A stretch of 20,958 nucleotides of DNA. It comes from JADLEX01 sp964586775 (GTDB lineage: Bacteria; Lernaellota; Lernaellaia; JACKCT01). Numbering within the stretch: the stretch's first letter is position 1; each line of letters starts with the position of its first letter. The stretch lies in NCBI GenBank assembly GCA_964586775.1, contig CAZPJD010000012.1, positions 1-20,958 of the forward strand. Reading direction: 5' to 3'. The notes under the pieces are model-generated. The model was not told the DNA's origin. It did not search any database and worked only from the letters and a program-made list of their open reading frames with translations. The position numbers and the translations under genes were made by a program. Shown piece by piece: positions 20,092 to 20,958 of the stretch.

Positions 20092-20958
20092 GTGCCTCGC
20101 TACGACTTGAGCCGTCATGGCATCGTCAACGTCGGTCACGAATACTGGAACCTGGGAACCCCCGCGCTGTACGAGCAGGTCGTTCGGCACCGCGAGGGCA
20201 TCATCGCCCACAGGGGACCCATCGTTGTGCGCACCGGTGGGCACACGGGCCGCTCGCCCAACGACAAGTTCGTCGTGCGCGAATCGTCCACGCAGGGCGA
20301 GGTGTGGTGGGGCGACGTCAACAAGGCGTTCGACGAGGCGCGCTTCGAGTCGCTCTTTCATCGCATGACCGCCTATTTGCAGGGCAAGGACCTGTTCGTG
20401 CAGGACTGCCGGGCCGGCGCGCACCCCGACCACAGGGCCTACATCCGCGTCATCACCGAGACGGCGTGGCACAGCCTCTTCGCGCGCAACATGTTCATCC
20501 AGTGCCGGGGCGAGGAGCTGGAAAACTTCGAGCCCGACTACACGATCATCAACGCGCCGAATTTCCACGCCAAACCCGACGTGGACGGTACCCGCAGCGA
20601 GACCTTCATCATCCTCAATTTCGCAAAGCGCCTGATCCTGATCGGCGGGACCAGCTACGCGGGCGAGATCAAGAAGAGCGTGTTCACGCTGCTCAACTAC
20701 CTGTTGCCGACCAAGAACGTCATGCCGATGCACTGCTCGGCGAATCGCGGCCCCGATGGCGACACGGCGCTGTTTTTCGGCCTGTCGGGGACGGGCAAGA
20801 CGACGCTCTCGGCCGACCCGCGCCGCGATCTGATCGGCGACGACGAACACGGCTGGGCGCCCGACGGCATCTTCAATTTCGAGGGCGGCTGCTACGCCAA
20901 ATGCGTGAACCTCACGCACGAGGCGGAGCCGCAGATCTGGGACGCCACCAACCGCTTC
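20092..20958 (+). CDS. pckA: ATP-dependent phosphoenolpyruvate carboxykinase, N-terminal part
   Basis: The enzyme interconverts oxaloacetate + ATP and PEP + CO2 + ADP, the entry to gluconeogenesis. The first 289 residues are present, about half of the usual 530 or so; the gene runs off the window with no stop. Visible active-site elements are Arg54 in TGRSPNDKF (oxaloacetate binding), Tyr188 in GGTSYAGEIKK with the metal-binding lysine just after it, His214 in MPMHCSAN, the P-loop GLSGTGKTTLS (230-240), the kinase-2 motif IGDDEHGW and FEGGCYAK. The start is GTG 20092 with AAGGGG upstream; an ATG at 20040 is in another frame. The GTP-type enzyme has a different P-loop context, so the ATP type is well supported. 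It is divergent from the TRAP operon. Confidence 0.95.
   Translation, partial: MPRYDLSRHGIVNVGHEYWNLGTPALYEQVVRHREGIIAHRGPIVVRTGGHTGRSPNDKFVVRESSTQGEVWWGDVNKAFDEARFESLFHRMTAYLQGKDLFVQDCRAGAHPDHRAYIRVITETAWHSLFARNMFIQCRGEELENFEPDYTIINAPNFHAKPDVDGTRSETFIILNFAKRLILIGGTSYAGEIKKSVFTLLNYLLPTKNVMPMHCSANRGPDGDTALFFGLSGTGKTTLSADPRRDLIGDDEHGWAPDGIFNFEGGCYAKCVNLTHEAEPQIWDATNRF

Overview
The window reads as a chromosomal segment of a GC-rich, Gram-negative, didermic bacterium. LpxC (lipid A synthesis), three outer-envelope-type lipoproteins, a TRAP transporter with a TatT lipoprotein and an FG-GAP propeller protein all point to a cell with an LPS outer membrane. The long Asp-rich tracts next to lipobox cysteines are a style I associate with uncultured, formerly 'deltaproteobacterial' lineages such as Myxococcota- or Lernaellota-like MAGs. 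That placement is an inference; no rRNA or other phylogenetic marker is present. I saw no IS element, phage gene, tRNA, rRNA or CRISPR array.

Layout. 1-217: 3' end of a membrane protein gene. 302-1510: Asp-tethered lipoprotein of unknown function. 1514-2146 (-): Rossmann F420/NADP-oxidoreductase-like protein. 2303-4027: compact molybdopterin operon moaA-moaD-moaE. 4137-4730: cupredoxin lipoprotein on a roughly 70-residue Asp tether, closed by a strong terminator. 4822-5487: short lipoate-protein ligase. 5473-7320 (-): secreted HExxH metallopeptidase with a helical-repeat C-terminus. 7453-8640: Kbl/BioF-family PLP enzyme. 8870-9277: small secreted protein of unknown function. 9425-10336 (-): lpxC. 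10757-12391 (-): polytopic GT-C-like membrane protein. 12500-14044 (-): seven-bladed FG-GAP protein. 14329-14571: small membrane protein. 14543-16192: second GT-C-like membrane protein. 16189-19883 (-): complete TRAP operon tatT-dctP-dctQ-dctM. 20092-end: 5' half of ATP-type PEP carboxykinase (pckA).

Regulation. Two sites match the sigma-54 -24/-12 consensus with the exact 10-nt GG/GC spacing: one ahead of the small secreted protein (8803-8818), with a long dyad 34 bp upstream of it, and one ahead of lpxC on the minus strand (10421-10436). These two units converge on a bidirectional terminator at 9381-9402. The TRAP operon has a near-perfect sigma-70 promoter (TTGACA-N17-TAATAT), and the metallopeptidase has a good one.

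The window is mostly ordinary housekeeping and transport genes. The least explained items are the Asp-tether lipoproteins, the possible sigma-54 control of lpxC and its convergent neighbour, the FG-GAP protein with an Asp-rich tail and CGCGF terminus, and a TRAP binding protein that lacks the family's usual carboxylate-binding arginine. I see no clearly novel multi-gene system.
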